From: Bacteroidaceae bacterium
GTDB taxonomy: Bacteria > Bacteroidota > Bacteroidia > Bacteroidales > Bacteroidaceae
Direction of reading: 5' to 3'
DNA length: 64,000 nucleotides
NCBI GenBank assembly: GCA_024683455.1
Contig: JAIKYE010000002.1
Coordinates: 1-64,000, forward strand
Made by a program: the position numbers and the translations under genes. The notes under the pieces are model-generated. The model was not told the DNA's origin. It did no database searches and saw only the letters and a program-made list of their open reading frames with translations. This document shows, in pieces, positions 20,101 to 26,124 of the stretch; positions within the stretch are counted from its first letter, which is position 1, and the number at the start of each line of letters is the position of its first letter.

Positions 20101-20150
20101 AAGTAGATGGGTTCAAGAAAGAAGCTGTAGTAATGAACATTGAGCACTAA
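17148..20150 (+). CDS. Two receiver-like domains fused to a PEP/pyruvate-binding (PPDK_N) ATP-grasp domain
   Basis: 1000 residues, cytoplasmic, no signal peptide. Residues about 17-130 form a degenerate receiver fold in which the phospho-acceptor position reads DLVICMP, with no Asp where expected. Residues about 160-310 form a second receiver-like domain that keeps acidic VVED, a candidate phospho-Asp238 (VISDCRFP) and a Lys in HFIDKNS. From about 410 the PPDK_N/PEP-synthase ATP-grasp region appears: IGDGSLGGKGRGLAFI and IRSSSLLEDSHYQPFAGVYS. The C-terminal part has LIGPGRWGSSDSWLGIPV. I do not see the phosphohistidine swivelling domain or the PEP-binding barrel of true PEP synthase, so it is unlikely to make PEP by itself. 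A GC-rich palindromic stretch is inserted in frame at about 19742-19798. Probably co-transcribed with the symporter gene that follows. Function unknown. Confidence 0.8.
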   Translation: MQLKDTSFVDLMLNRICNVLLIANPYDAFMLEDDGRVDEKIFSEYARLGLRFPPRFIQVASKEEAERQMAAGNIDLVICMPAAEDNSVFDIARSIKQLYVNIPIVVLTPFSHGITKRMQNEDLSVFEYVFCWLGNTELLLSIIKLMEDRMNLEHDIRSAGVQMILVVEDSIRFYSSILPSLYNFVLQQSLEFATEALNTSLETLRMRGRPKIVLARNYEEAWLLYSRFSNNTLGVISDCRFPLTPDAEKDENAGFKLLSAIRAIDPYIPLILNSAEAEKAQLAEKCHAHFIDKNSKKMAVDLRSLVQRFFGFGDFVFRNPDTMEEVVRIHNLKDLQNNIMTVPARSLLYHISHNNVSRWLASRALFPISEFLKNITWDNLQDVDAHRQIILDAIVAYRRMKNQGVVAVFQRERFDQYSNFARIGDGSLGGKGRGLAFIDHILMRHTDLNEYPGAQVRIPKTVVLCTDIFDEFMDTNELYQIALSDLPDETILQHFLRARLPMRLLGDLEAFLSVVSTPIAIRSSSLLEDSHYQPFAGVYSTYMIPYSADKYERLSMLAGAIKAVYASVFYQGSKDYMTATSNVIDQEKMAVILQEVVGEQHGDRFYPVISGVARSINYYPIGDEKAEEGTISLAMGLGKYIVDGGVSLRVCPYHPHQVLQMSEMELALRDTQTHFLALRTKEEEGDKEFKVDDGFNLVKVPVREAEQDGTLQWISSTFDPYDQCIYDGYYEGKNRKIVSFAGVLKHEVFPLPELMQKVLKYGQDEMKRPVEIEFAVNLHADKTGEFYMLQIRPMVDNRMELNEDITQIPDEECLLRSHNAIGQGVFTEIRDVVYVKTDGYTPSQNYEIAEEIERINRSFLQKPSNPPEGEGPKATQGDLEGATSYMLIGPGRWGSSDSWLGIPVKWPHISASQIIIEAGLDNYQVDPSQGTHFFQNLTSLGVCYLTIDAFRGDGIYRQDVLNQLPAVEETKHVRHVRFPHPLTIKVDGFKKEAVVMNIEH

Positions 20151-20195
20151 CAATTAGTATAGGGACAATTGATTTCAAAGAAACGATAACAAAAC

Positions 20196-21587
20196 ATGAA
20201 CTACGAGCTATTTAATGCCATAAACGATACACTCTGGACCTACGTGGTAATAACCATGCTGGTAGGTTGTGCCCTGTATTTCACTTGGAATCTCAGAGCC
20301 GTACAGTTTACGCAAATTAAGGAGATGTTCCGGAGCCTTCTCAGTCCCTCCATTTCCTCTAATCAGCAAGAGTCTGGCCATAAAAAGGTTTCATCCTTTC
20401 AAGCCTTTGCCATAAGTTTATCCAGCAGAGTAGGAACAGGTAATTTAGCAGGTGTAGCCAGTGCCATTTTTGTAGGCGGGCCAGGTGCAGTCTTCTGGAT
20501 GTGGGTAATGGCACTCTTAGGAGCAAGCACAGCCTTTATGGAAGCAACCTTAGCGCAGCTCTTCAAGCGTAAGGGAGAGGATAGTTTCTACGGAGGTCCA
20601 GCATACTATATGCAACACGGATTAGGAAAGAGATGGATGGGTATCATCTTTGCCTGTTTCATGATTTACGGATTCGGTCTGGCTAACCAAATTGTACAAA
20701 GCAATACATTATGCGATGCCATGAGTGATGCTTTTAGCATTGGTACAGATAAAGCGGCATGGGCACTTACAATTCTTACGCTTGTCATCATTTTTGGCGG
20801 CATTCAACGCATAGCCCACTTTGCAGCTATGGTTGTGCCCTTTATGGCTGTAGGATATCTTATTTTAGCCTTTATAATCTTAGGGATGAACATACAGCAA
20901 GTTCCTGCCATGTTCGCACTTATCATCAAGAGTGCATTTGGCTGGCATCAAGTAGCTGGCGGCACCATAGGCATGGCCATCATGCAAGGCGTAAAACGTG
21001 GACTATTCAGCAACGAGGCAGGAGAAGGCAGCGCACCGAATGCTGCTGCAACAGCAACCATCAGCCACCCCGTCAAGCAAGGGTTATTGCAAAGCTTTGG
21101 GGTTTTTACAGATACATTAGTTATCTGCACATGCACGGCTTTTATCATTATCCTAAGTGGGCTATACACACAAGCTGATGGTATTATCCTTACCTCCCGC
21201 GCTATGGAACATCATTTAGGCGCCATGGGAGCCTGGTATCTTACAGCAGCCATCTTCCTGTTTGCCTACAGCACTATTATTGCCAACTATTTCTACGGAG
21301 AGACTAACATCCGCTTTATCTGCGATAAGCCGTGGACTATTCTGCTATTCCGGCTTTCTAGCGGAATTGTTGTGCTTTTAGGCGGATACATGACCTTGCA
21401 ACAAGCTTGGTGCTTTGTAGATTTGGCAATGGCACTGATGACCATTTTGAATCTTATTGCCGTTGTATGGTTGAGCAAATACGCATTCAAGCTACTTCAG
21501 GATTATCTACAACAACGAAAAGAAGGAAAAGATCCTGCATTCCATAAAGATATGTTCCCCAATGCAGACATAGAGGGATGGGATTAA
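20196..21587 (+). CDS. Alanine/glycine:cation symporter (AGCS family)
   Basis: 463 residues, a polytopic inner-membrane protein of normal AGCS length. Family features: SLSSRVGTGNLAGVASAIFV (about 74-93), GASTAFMEATLAQLFKRKG, and GVKRGLFSNEAGEGSAPNAA (about 266-285), the AGCS signature. These carriers import L-alanine, D-alanine or glycine together with Na+ (or H+). The short C-terminal tail is cytoplasmic and charged. It starts 45 bp after the PPDK_N gene and ends 12 bp before the kinase gene, so all three are probably one transcript. Substrate is inferred from the family only. Confidence 0.92.
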   Translation: MNYELFNAINDTLWTYVVITMLVGCALYFTWNLRAVQFTQIKEMFRSLLSPSISSNQQESGHKKVSSFQAFAISLSSRVGTGNLAGVASAIFVGGPGAVFWMWVMALLGASTAFMEATLAQLFKRKGEDSFYGGPAYYMQHGLGKRWMGIIFACFMIYGFGLANQIVQSNTLCDAMSDAFSIGTDKAAWALTILTLVIIFGGIQRIAHFAAMVVPFMAVGYLILAFIILGMNIQQVPAMFALIIKSAFGWHQVAGGTIGMAIMQGVKRGLFSNEAGEGSAPNAAATATISHPVKQGLLQSFGVFTDTLVICTCTAFIIILSGLYTQADGIILTSRAMEHHLGAMGAWYLTAAIFLFAYSTIIANYFYGETNIRFICDKPWTILLFRLSSGIVVLLGGYMTLQQAWCFVDLAMALMTILNLIAVVWLSKYAFKLLQDYLQQRKEGKDPAFHKDMFPNADIEGWD

Positions 21588-21599
21588 AGATAACAGAAT

Positions 21600-22370
21600 A
21601 TGAACACAGAACCAACCAATACAGGAAAAGTATTCCTTATAGCTGGCAGTGAGCCTTTAGGAAGCGCCGGCGTTCAGGCTGACATAAAGGCCATTACACG
21701 CTGTGGCGGCTGGGCAGCAGCAGCCCTTACTTGCATCGTAGATGAAGATGTCAATCAAATTAAAGGTATTCACCATCTGCCCACAGAACTTATTGTATCA
21801 CAGGCAGAATCGTTTCTCAGTACAGTTGGAGCCGATTGTATCAAAACAGGGGTACTCCCCAGTGCAGATATTATAAAAGGAGTTGCAGGTGTACTCCGCA
21901 AGTATAATCAACAACCCATCCTTATAGACCCCGTAATTGTTAACTTTGCAGGGGAGCAATTGGTCTGTGATGAAGCAATTCAAGCCTATAAGGAGCAGCT
22001 ATTTCCTTTGGCCACTATCATCACGCCCAACTTTCGAGAAGCAGAGTTCTTGCTTGGGCATAAACTGCAAGACATAGAAGCCGATCTTCGCTGGCTCAGC
22101 CATTGGGGAAGTTCCGTCATTGTAAAGAGTGTGGAAGAAGGTGAATATCTGGTAGATTATCTATATGATAAGACCACTGACAGCATCACCCCACACCCTA
22201 AGAAGAAACTGGCACTTACAGACCGTAACGGAACAGGCGACACATTAGCATCCGCTATCGCCACCCATTTGGCAAATGGTGTGGACTTACAGACTGCTGT
22301 ATCCCGAGCTGAAGCTTACATGAATTACTTTCTGGCCGGTCCACGTTATTACATCAGTGTTGGGAAGTAG
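21600..22370 (+). CDS. ThiD/PdxK-like phosphomethylpyrimidine or pyridoxal kinase
   Basis: 256 residues, ribokinase-like fold. The start LIAGSEPLGSAGVQADIKAI corresponds to the ThiD glycine-rich substrate segment but departs from the usual GSDSSGGAGIQADLK. ILIDPVIVNFAGEQL matches the IDPVMV motif. The anion-hole motif reads DRNGTGDTLASAIA, with Asp where ThiD normally has Cys (GTGC) and where ribokinase and PdxY-type enzymes have Asp. The enzyme should phosphorylate hydroxymethylpyrimidine (thiamine synthesis) or a B6 vitamer; the substitutions leave the substrate open. No thi genes are nearby. Its last 17 bp overlap tail-to-tail with the phosphatase gene on the other strand. Confidence 0.78.
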   Translation: MNTEPTNTGKVFLIAGSEPLGSAGVQADIKAITRCGGWAAAALTCIVDEDVNQIKGIHHLPTELIVSQAESFLSTVGADCIKTGVLPSADIIKGVAGVLRKYNQQPILIDPVIVNFAGEQLVCDEAIQAYKEQLFPLATIITPNFREAEFLLGHKLQDIEADLRWLSHWGSSVIVKSVEEGEYLVDYLYDKTTDSITPHPKKKLALTDRNGTGDTLASAIATHLANGVDLQTAVSRAEAYMNYFLAGPRYYISVGK

Positions 22371-24120
22371 ACAGATACTGGATTGCAAGCATCGTTAAAT
22401 CATCACTCTGCTCCGCATCACCAACAAACTGACGTACAGCTTCTGTTTGAAGTGAAATAATATCTTTGGGAGAACATGAGCCGTTTGCCTGCAAAGCCTG
22501 TCTTGCCATTCTAAGCATCCGTTGTTTTCCAAACTGTTCGCGGCTAACATTCTCAGCCTCTGTCAATCCGTCGGTATAAAGGAAAATTGTTGTCTTGGGA
22601 TAGATAAGCGCCTCTTGCCCTTCATAGTCCCAGCCAGACATCATTCCAACAGGTATGTTATTGCAAGAGGGTAATAATCCTACACCCTTTCCAATGAGCA
22701 ACGGCTCCTCATGACCAGCATTACAATAGCGCAAGAATCCTGTTGACATGTCAAGAACTCCCACAAAAAGGGTGACAAACATGTGCGAATCATTCATATC
22801 TGCTAATGATTCATTCATCGTCATAACAATATCCTCAGGTATATCTTCATGAGCCGAAACGGATCGGAACAGGCTACGTGTAACTGCCATCACCAAAGAA
22901 GCCGGTACGCCTTTCCCCGACACATCGCCTATGCAGAAGAAAAATTTCTCATCGCGTATATGAAAATCGTAAAGATCGCCTCCCACTTCCTTGGCAGGGA
23001 CCAATGAAGCATAAATCTGTACATCCTGACGTTCAGGAAAAGGCGGAAAAGTTTTGGGAAGCATACTCTCTTGTATACCACGTGCAATGCGCAACTCACT
23101 GCCAATACGTTCCTTTTCTGTGTTAGCCTTCTGTAACGAACGGGCACTTTTAGCAGTACGATATATGATATAACAAAGCAATGCCAAGCCTGCCAAGCCG
23201 AGCAGCATCAGATACAAACCTACTTTATGCAAGCCTGCGAATATCTCCTTTTCGTCGCAAACGACAGCCATTGACCATCCAGTCTCACCATCAACAGGAG
23301 CATAAAAAACAATTTTCTTTTTACCATCAAGGCTCACAATATTGTTATGACCACTCTGCCCACTCATCATCCTCTGGTTTATAACATGAGTGGTGGTATC
23401 TGCCGCAGAAGCAGTAATCTCCTGAATGGTTCGACGCATTATATGACGATTATCAGGTCCAGCCATAACCTTACCTGCACGAGAAATAACTATATTATAA
23501 CTGGAGGGATAGATTTTGTTGGCATTGATAACGTCTGAAAGCCAATTAAGTGACACATCTGCACCAAACAAAGCAACAGTTCTGCCTTCACCGTTACGCA
23601 CAGGTACAGTGTATGTGCATAACATCATCCGCGCACCGGCCTCATCGAAGTATGGTTCACTCCACCTTCCTTTTTCTGCCCGAATACCGTTTTGATAAAA
23701 TTCTGTCTCAAAATAGTCATGCGTAGCGCAACCTATCTGATTCTCTTCTATTGTTCCGTCTAGTCGGCGTGCCACATACGGTTCAAACCAGTGGCCTTTT
23801 TGTGGGTAATAGTCTGGGATGAACATCATACCCACACCAACAACTGTCTTGTTCTGTTCCAACACCCTACGAATATCCGTGAAAAGCGAATCGGGAGACT
23901 CTAATCTGTGTTCTGTTGTCCATAACGTGTTACTGATAGCGGTCTCAACAGCCACCATTACCTTCTGTATCTCCAGATTTTTCACACGTAGCTCGGTCTC
24001 GGCCCTATGTTCCACCTCTTCACGGATTCCCCTTCTTGCAAACATGAACTGCACGGCAGAGATAAGCTCCAGTAACACTGCTACTGTTACGATGATGGCA
24101 ACACTGTATTTCGAGTTCAT
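22354..24120 (-). CDS. Membrane RsbU-type PP2C (SpoIIE-family) phosphatase with extracytoplasmic sensor
   Basis: 588 residues. One membrane segment near 6-28, a periplasmic sensor of about 260 residues with dCache-like features (VVGVGMMFIPDYYP, WSEPYFDEAGARMMLCTYTV, VALFGADVSLNWLSDVI), a second segment near 296-316, a short coiled coil (SLQKANTEKERIGSELRIAR), then a PP2C/SpoIIE catalytic domain. Its metal-binding motifs are VGGDLYDF, IGDVSGKGVPASL, NAGHEEPLL, LYTDGLTEAENV and SDDLTMLAI. It should dephosphorylate a phosphoserine on an anti-anti-sigma (STAS) protein when the sensor is triggered. The likely target, a STAS domain, is encoded immediately upstream (27 bp gap). Third gene of a partner-switching operon. 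Signal unknown. Confidence 0.92.
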   Translation of the reverse strand: MNSKYSVAIIVTVAVLLELISAVQFMFARRGIREEVEHRAETELRVKNLEIQKVMVAVETAISNTLWTTEHRLESPDSLFTDIRRVLEQNKTVVGVGMMFIPDYYPQKGHWFEPYVARRLDGTIEENQIGCATHDYFETEFYQNGIRAEKGRWSEPYFDEAGARMMLCTYTVPVRNGEGRTVALFGADVSLNWLSDVINANKIYPSSYNIVISRAGKVMAGPDNRHIMRRTIQEITASAADTTTHVINQRMMSGQSGHNNIVSLDGKKKIVFYAPVDGETGWSMAVVCDEKEIFAGLHKVGLYLMLLGLAGLALLCYIIYRTAKSARSLQKANTEKERIGSELRIARGIQESMLPKTFPPFPERQDVQIYASLVPAKEVGGDLYDFHIRDEKFFFCIGDVSGKGVPASLVMAVTRSLFRSVSAHEDIPEDIVMTMNESLADMNDSHMFVTLFVGVLDMSTGFLRYCNAGHEEPLLIGKGVGLLPSCNNIPVGMMSGWDYEGQEALIYPKTTIFLYTDGLTEAENVSREQFGKQRMLRMARQALQANGSCSPKDIISLQTEAVRQFVGDAEQSDDLTMLAIQYLSTSQH

Positions 24121-24147
24121 ACTATTATAGCCTTTAGACGTTAAACG

Positions 24148-25365
24148 TTAGTCAACATTCCAATTATCGAACGTCTTACATACGTCCATGATATAGTCAT
24201 AGCGTTTAGTTACTATTTCATCAAACAACGATTTACACTCTTGTATTACCGCATTAGGAAAAGAATCCGAAAGTGAAAGCCAACTAAACTTTCTGATGCA
24301 AGATGCCACCTCTATCTGTTCCTTTCGTTGTGCTACCACATCGGATGGCAAACCGGCAAAATAATAGTCCATAGCCTTATTCCACAGACGTTGCCCCATC
24401 TCACGCGGCATACCTATAATCTTCTCATAGTCGCCAACAAAGCTTACCATAGCTGAGTATGCATGGGCTAAGTCAAGCAAAGGATGTCCATACCCCACCT
24501 CGCCCATATCTATCAGCATCAGTTCGTCTTCCTGCATCATGGCATTCTTTGTCTGAAGATCCATATGCAACAAGCGATTACCCGCAGGAATGCTATCAAC
24601 GATACTCAACAGCATATTTATGTTCTCTTCCGGGAAATACCGACGTATATGTTCAACTTGCTTACGTTCGTTTTCTATAGCCGATGGTACTTTACCACCT
24701 ATAGGGACCTCTATCTGATGCAATTGTAGAAATAGGTCAGCATACTTCTTTGCACAAACATCTAGCTGGGTGGGATGTTTCTTTAAGTATGTACTCAATG
24801 TCTGGGCTTCCAACAACTCGTAAACCAGTCCAAAGCATTCTTCTGCACCTGTGGTCTGTGGAGCGACCTTTACTATATCAAATGATATCGGTGTGGGCAT
24901 ACCTAGAACAAAAGCCTCCTTTGAGAGAATAATTTCATGTTGCACCTCTTCCATCGTAGTACCTTCGCGAAATACCTTAATAATGGTGTCACCGTCTAAA
25001 CGATACACTTTTCCGACGCCACCAATACCTATAAGCCTACAGCCGTCCACACTCAGTCTGCGCATAGCTCGCTCAACAATCATAATCTGTGTAAATCGCG
25101 TTGTCTCAAGGACCTCATATACATGTGGTTGAACATTAATTACCCTAAATCCCTTAAAACGCTTTGCTAAAGAAAGCAAGATACGAAGACCCGAACTTGA
25201 TATATATTCCAACCGTGAAGCATCGCACGTTAACGAACGAACAGAGGCAATCTTTTCTATTTCATTGCTAATCTTGGCACTGGCCTCTGCTGACGTAGCA
25301 GTGTCCAAACGACCCTCAAAAAAGATAGTCACGTCATTGCCGTAGTTTTTTATGGTAGTATTCAT
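24148..25365 (-). CDS. STAS (anti-sigma-factor antagonist) domain fused to an APH-type kinase domain
   Basis: 405 residues. Residues 1-100 are a STAS domain: VTIFFEGRLDTATS, then LEYISSSGLRILLSL, in which Ser58 before Gly59 aligns with the phospho-acceptor of SpoIIAA/RsbV. Residues 105-405 are an aminoglycoside-phosphotransferase/choline-kinase-type fold: glycine loop LIGIGGVGKVYRL (111-123), Lys130 in TIIKVFR, Glu150, catalytic loop HMDLQTKN (His267, Asp269, Asn274) and metal-binding LIDMGE (Asp286). All key kinase residues are present, so it is probably active. It sits between an RsbW-like kinase gene (20 bp away) and the PP2C phosphatase gene. The STAS half should bind the RsbW-like protein. 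The substrate of the second kinase half is unknown; resistance to an aminoglycoside is unlikely given the context. Confidence 0.88.
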   Translation of the reverse strand: MNTTIKNYGNDVTIFFEGRLDTATSAEASAKISNEIEKIASVRSLTCDASRLEYISSSGLRILLSLAKRFKGFRVINVQPHVYEVLETTRFTQIMIVERAMRRLSVDGCRLIGIGGVGKVYRLDGDTIIKVFREGTTMEEVQHEIILSKEAFVLGMPTPISFDIVKVAPQTTGAEECFGLVYELLEAQTLSTYLKKHPTQLDVCAKKYADLFLQLHQIEVPIGGKVPSAIENERKQVEHIRRYFPEENINMLLSIVDSIPAGNRLLHMDLQTKNAMMQEDELMLIDMGEVGYGHPLLDLAHAYSAMVSFVGDYEKIIGMPREMGQRLWNKAMDYYFAGLPSDVVAQRKEQIEVASCIRKFSWLSLSDSFPNAVIQECKSLFDEIVTKRYDYIMDVCKTFDNWNVD

Positions 25366-25385
25366 GGATAATATAACTTGAGTAT

Positions 25386-25787
25386 TTATAGGTTCTTAGT
25401 TAAAAATAGAATGTTACAACCGTCCACGCGCTTATAATTCATGGTATCCATATACTGACGAATAAGGAAAATCCCCAAACCGCCTATTGGACGTTGCTTT
25501 GCCGACAGAGTAATGTCTGGTCCTTCTGCCTTTGTCGGATCAAAGGGATTGCCGTCATCGCATATCTCAAATGTCAATTTGCCGTCACAAGCTAAAGTCT
25601 TGATACGTATCTCGCCTTTTGTTCCCTCGGGATACGCATATCTCATAACATTAACGACAGCTTCCTCCACTGCTAATCCAACATTCTTTGCCGTCATCTC
25701 GTCCATTTGACTATCCGCACAAGCTGTCCTTACAAAAGCTTCCAGCTTTGGCACCTCGCTGACATCATTTTGTAATATACAATTCAT
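25386..25787 (-). CDS. RsbW-like anti-sigma factor / serine kinase (HATPase_c)
   Basis: 133 residues, the normal size for RsbW/SpoIIAB-type proteins. GHKL ATPase boxes seen: N box EEAVVNVMRYAYPEG, G1 box ICDDGNPFDP, G2 box PIGGLGIFLIRQYMD. The frame is open to 25913, but the extra 42 residues are translated from a terminator and promoter. The start at 25787 has GGAG about 10 nt upstream and begins MNCILQNDVSEVPKLEAF, the family start. It should phosphorylate the STAS domain of the next gene and sequester a target, perhaps a sigma factor, when the STAS is phosphorylated. No sigma factor gene is adjacent. First gene of the three-gene operon. Confidence 0.9.
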   Translation of the reverse strand: MNCILQNDVSEVPKLEAFVRTACADSQMDEMTAKNVGLAVEEAVVNVMRYAYPEGTKGEIRIKTLACDGKLTFEICDDGNPFDPTKAEGPDITLSAKQRPIGGLGIFLIRQYMDTMNYKRVDGCNILFLTKNL

Positions 25788-25849
25788 AATCTCGTTCTTC
25801 TCCTTTTTGAATCTTATATTATCTATAAGTTTCCCTCCATATCTTGCTG

Positions 25850-25880
25850 CAAATATACAAATAAGTAGAAAAAAAGCAAA
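25850..25880 (-). promoter_or_regulatory. Promoter of the partner-switching operon
   Basis: Read on the minus strand: TTTG (25880-25877), a 19-bp spacer, then TATATTTG (25857-25850). Perfect match to the Bacteroidota consensus, about 60 nt before the chosen RsbW start. Confidence 0.72.
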
Positions 25881-25887
25881 AGAAAAC

Positions 25888-25932
25888 AAAAAAAGAAACT
25901 GCCCACTCTGCATTTTGAAGCAGAATGGGCAG
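25888..25932 (-). terminator. Intrinsic terminator after the small peptide gene
   Basis: On the minus strand CTGCCCATTCTGC (25932-25920) pairs with GCAGAGTGGGCAG (25911-25899) with one mismatch-type G-U position; the downstream tract is T-rich (A-rich on plus at 25888-25898). It closes the transcript of the LRR-phosphatase and small peptide genes and separates it from the partner-switching operon. Confidence 0.85.
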
Positions 25933-25959
25933 TGTATTATGATAAGATGCAGCGATGGG

Positions 25960-26106
25960 TTAATCTTCCCAAATCTGCCACTCGTTATTTTCCTTAGTCA
26001 GGACTTCAGAGTTGTCTGCATCAGTACCTTCTATAACAGAAACAGCTATTATCTGCACGCATTCAGCATCCAGAATCTCAGCTCTTGGCTTATAATATTT
26101 TTTCAT
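25960..26106 (-). CDS. Small 48-residue hypothetical protein
   Basis: ATG at 26106, stop at 25960. The product begins MKKYYKPRAEILDAECVQII, continues through IEGTDADNSEVL and ends ENNEWQIWED. It matches the pattern of short Bacteroidota proteins that start MKK-Y-x-P-x-x-E and are found in great numbers without a known role. It begins 18 bp after the stop of the LRR-phosphatase gene and is followed by a clear terminator, so it is probably the last gene of that transcript. No signal peptide; acidic C terminus. Function unknown. Confidence 0.7.
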   Translation of the reverse strand: MKKYYKPRAEILDAECVQIIAVSVIEGTDADNSEVLTKENNEWQIWED

Positions 26107-26124
26107 CGTTTTGTTGAATTAAAA

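Noticed and set aside
17148-20150. Genuine phosphoenolpyruvate synthase (ppsA)
   Set aside because: The phosphohistidine and PEP-binding domains were not seen.
24148-25365. Aminoglycoside resistance gene, from the APH-fold
   Set aside because: Fused to a STAS domain inside a partner-switching operon; more likely regulatory.
25788-25913. 42-residue N-terminal extension of the RsbW-like protein with an apparent membrane helix
   Set aside because: The stretch is the translation of a terminator and a perfect promoter; the internal ATG has a ribosome-binding site and begins like the family.
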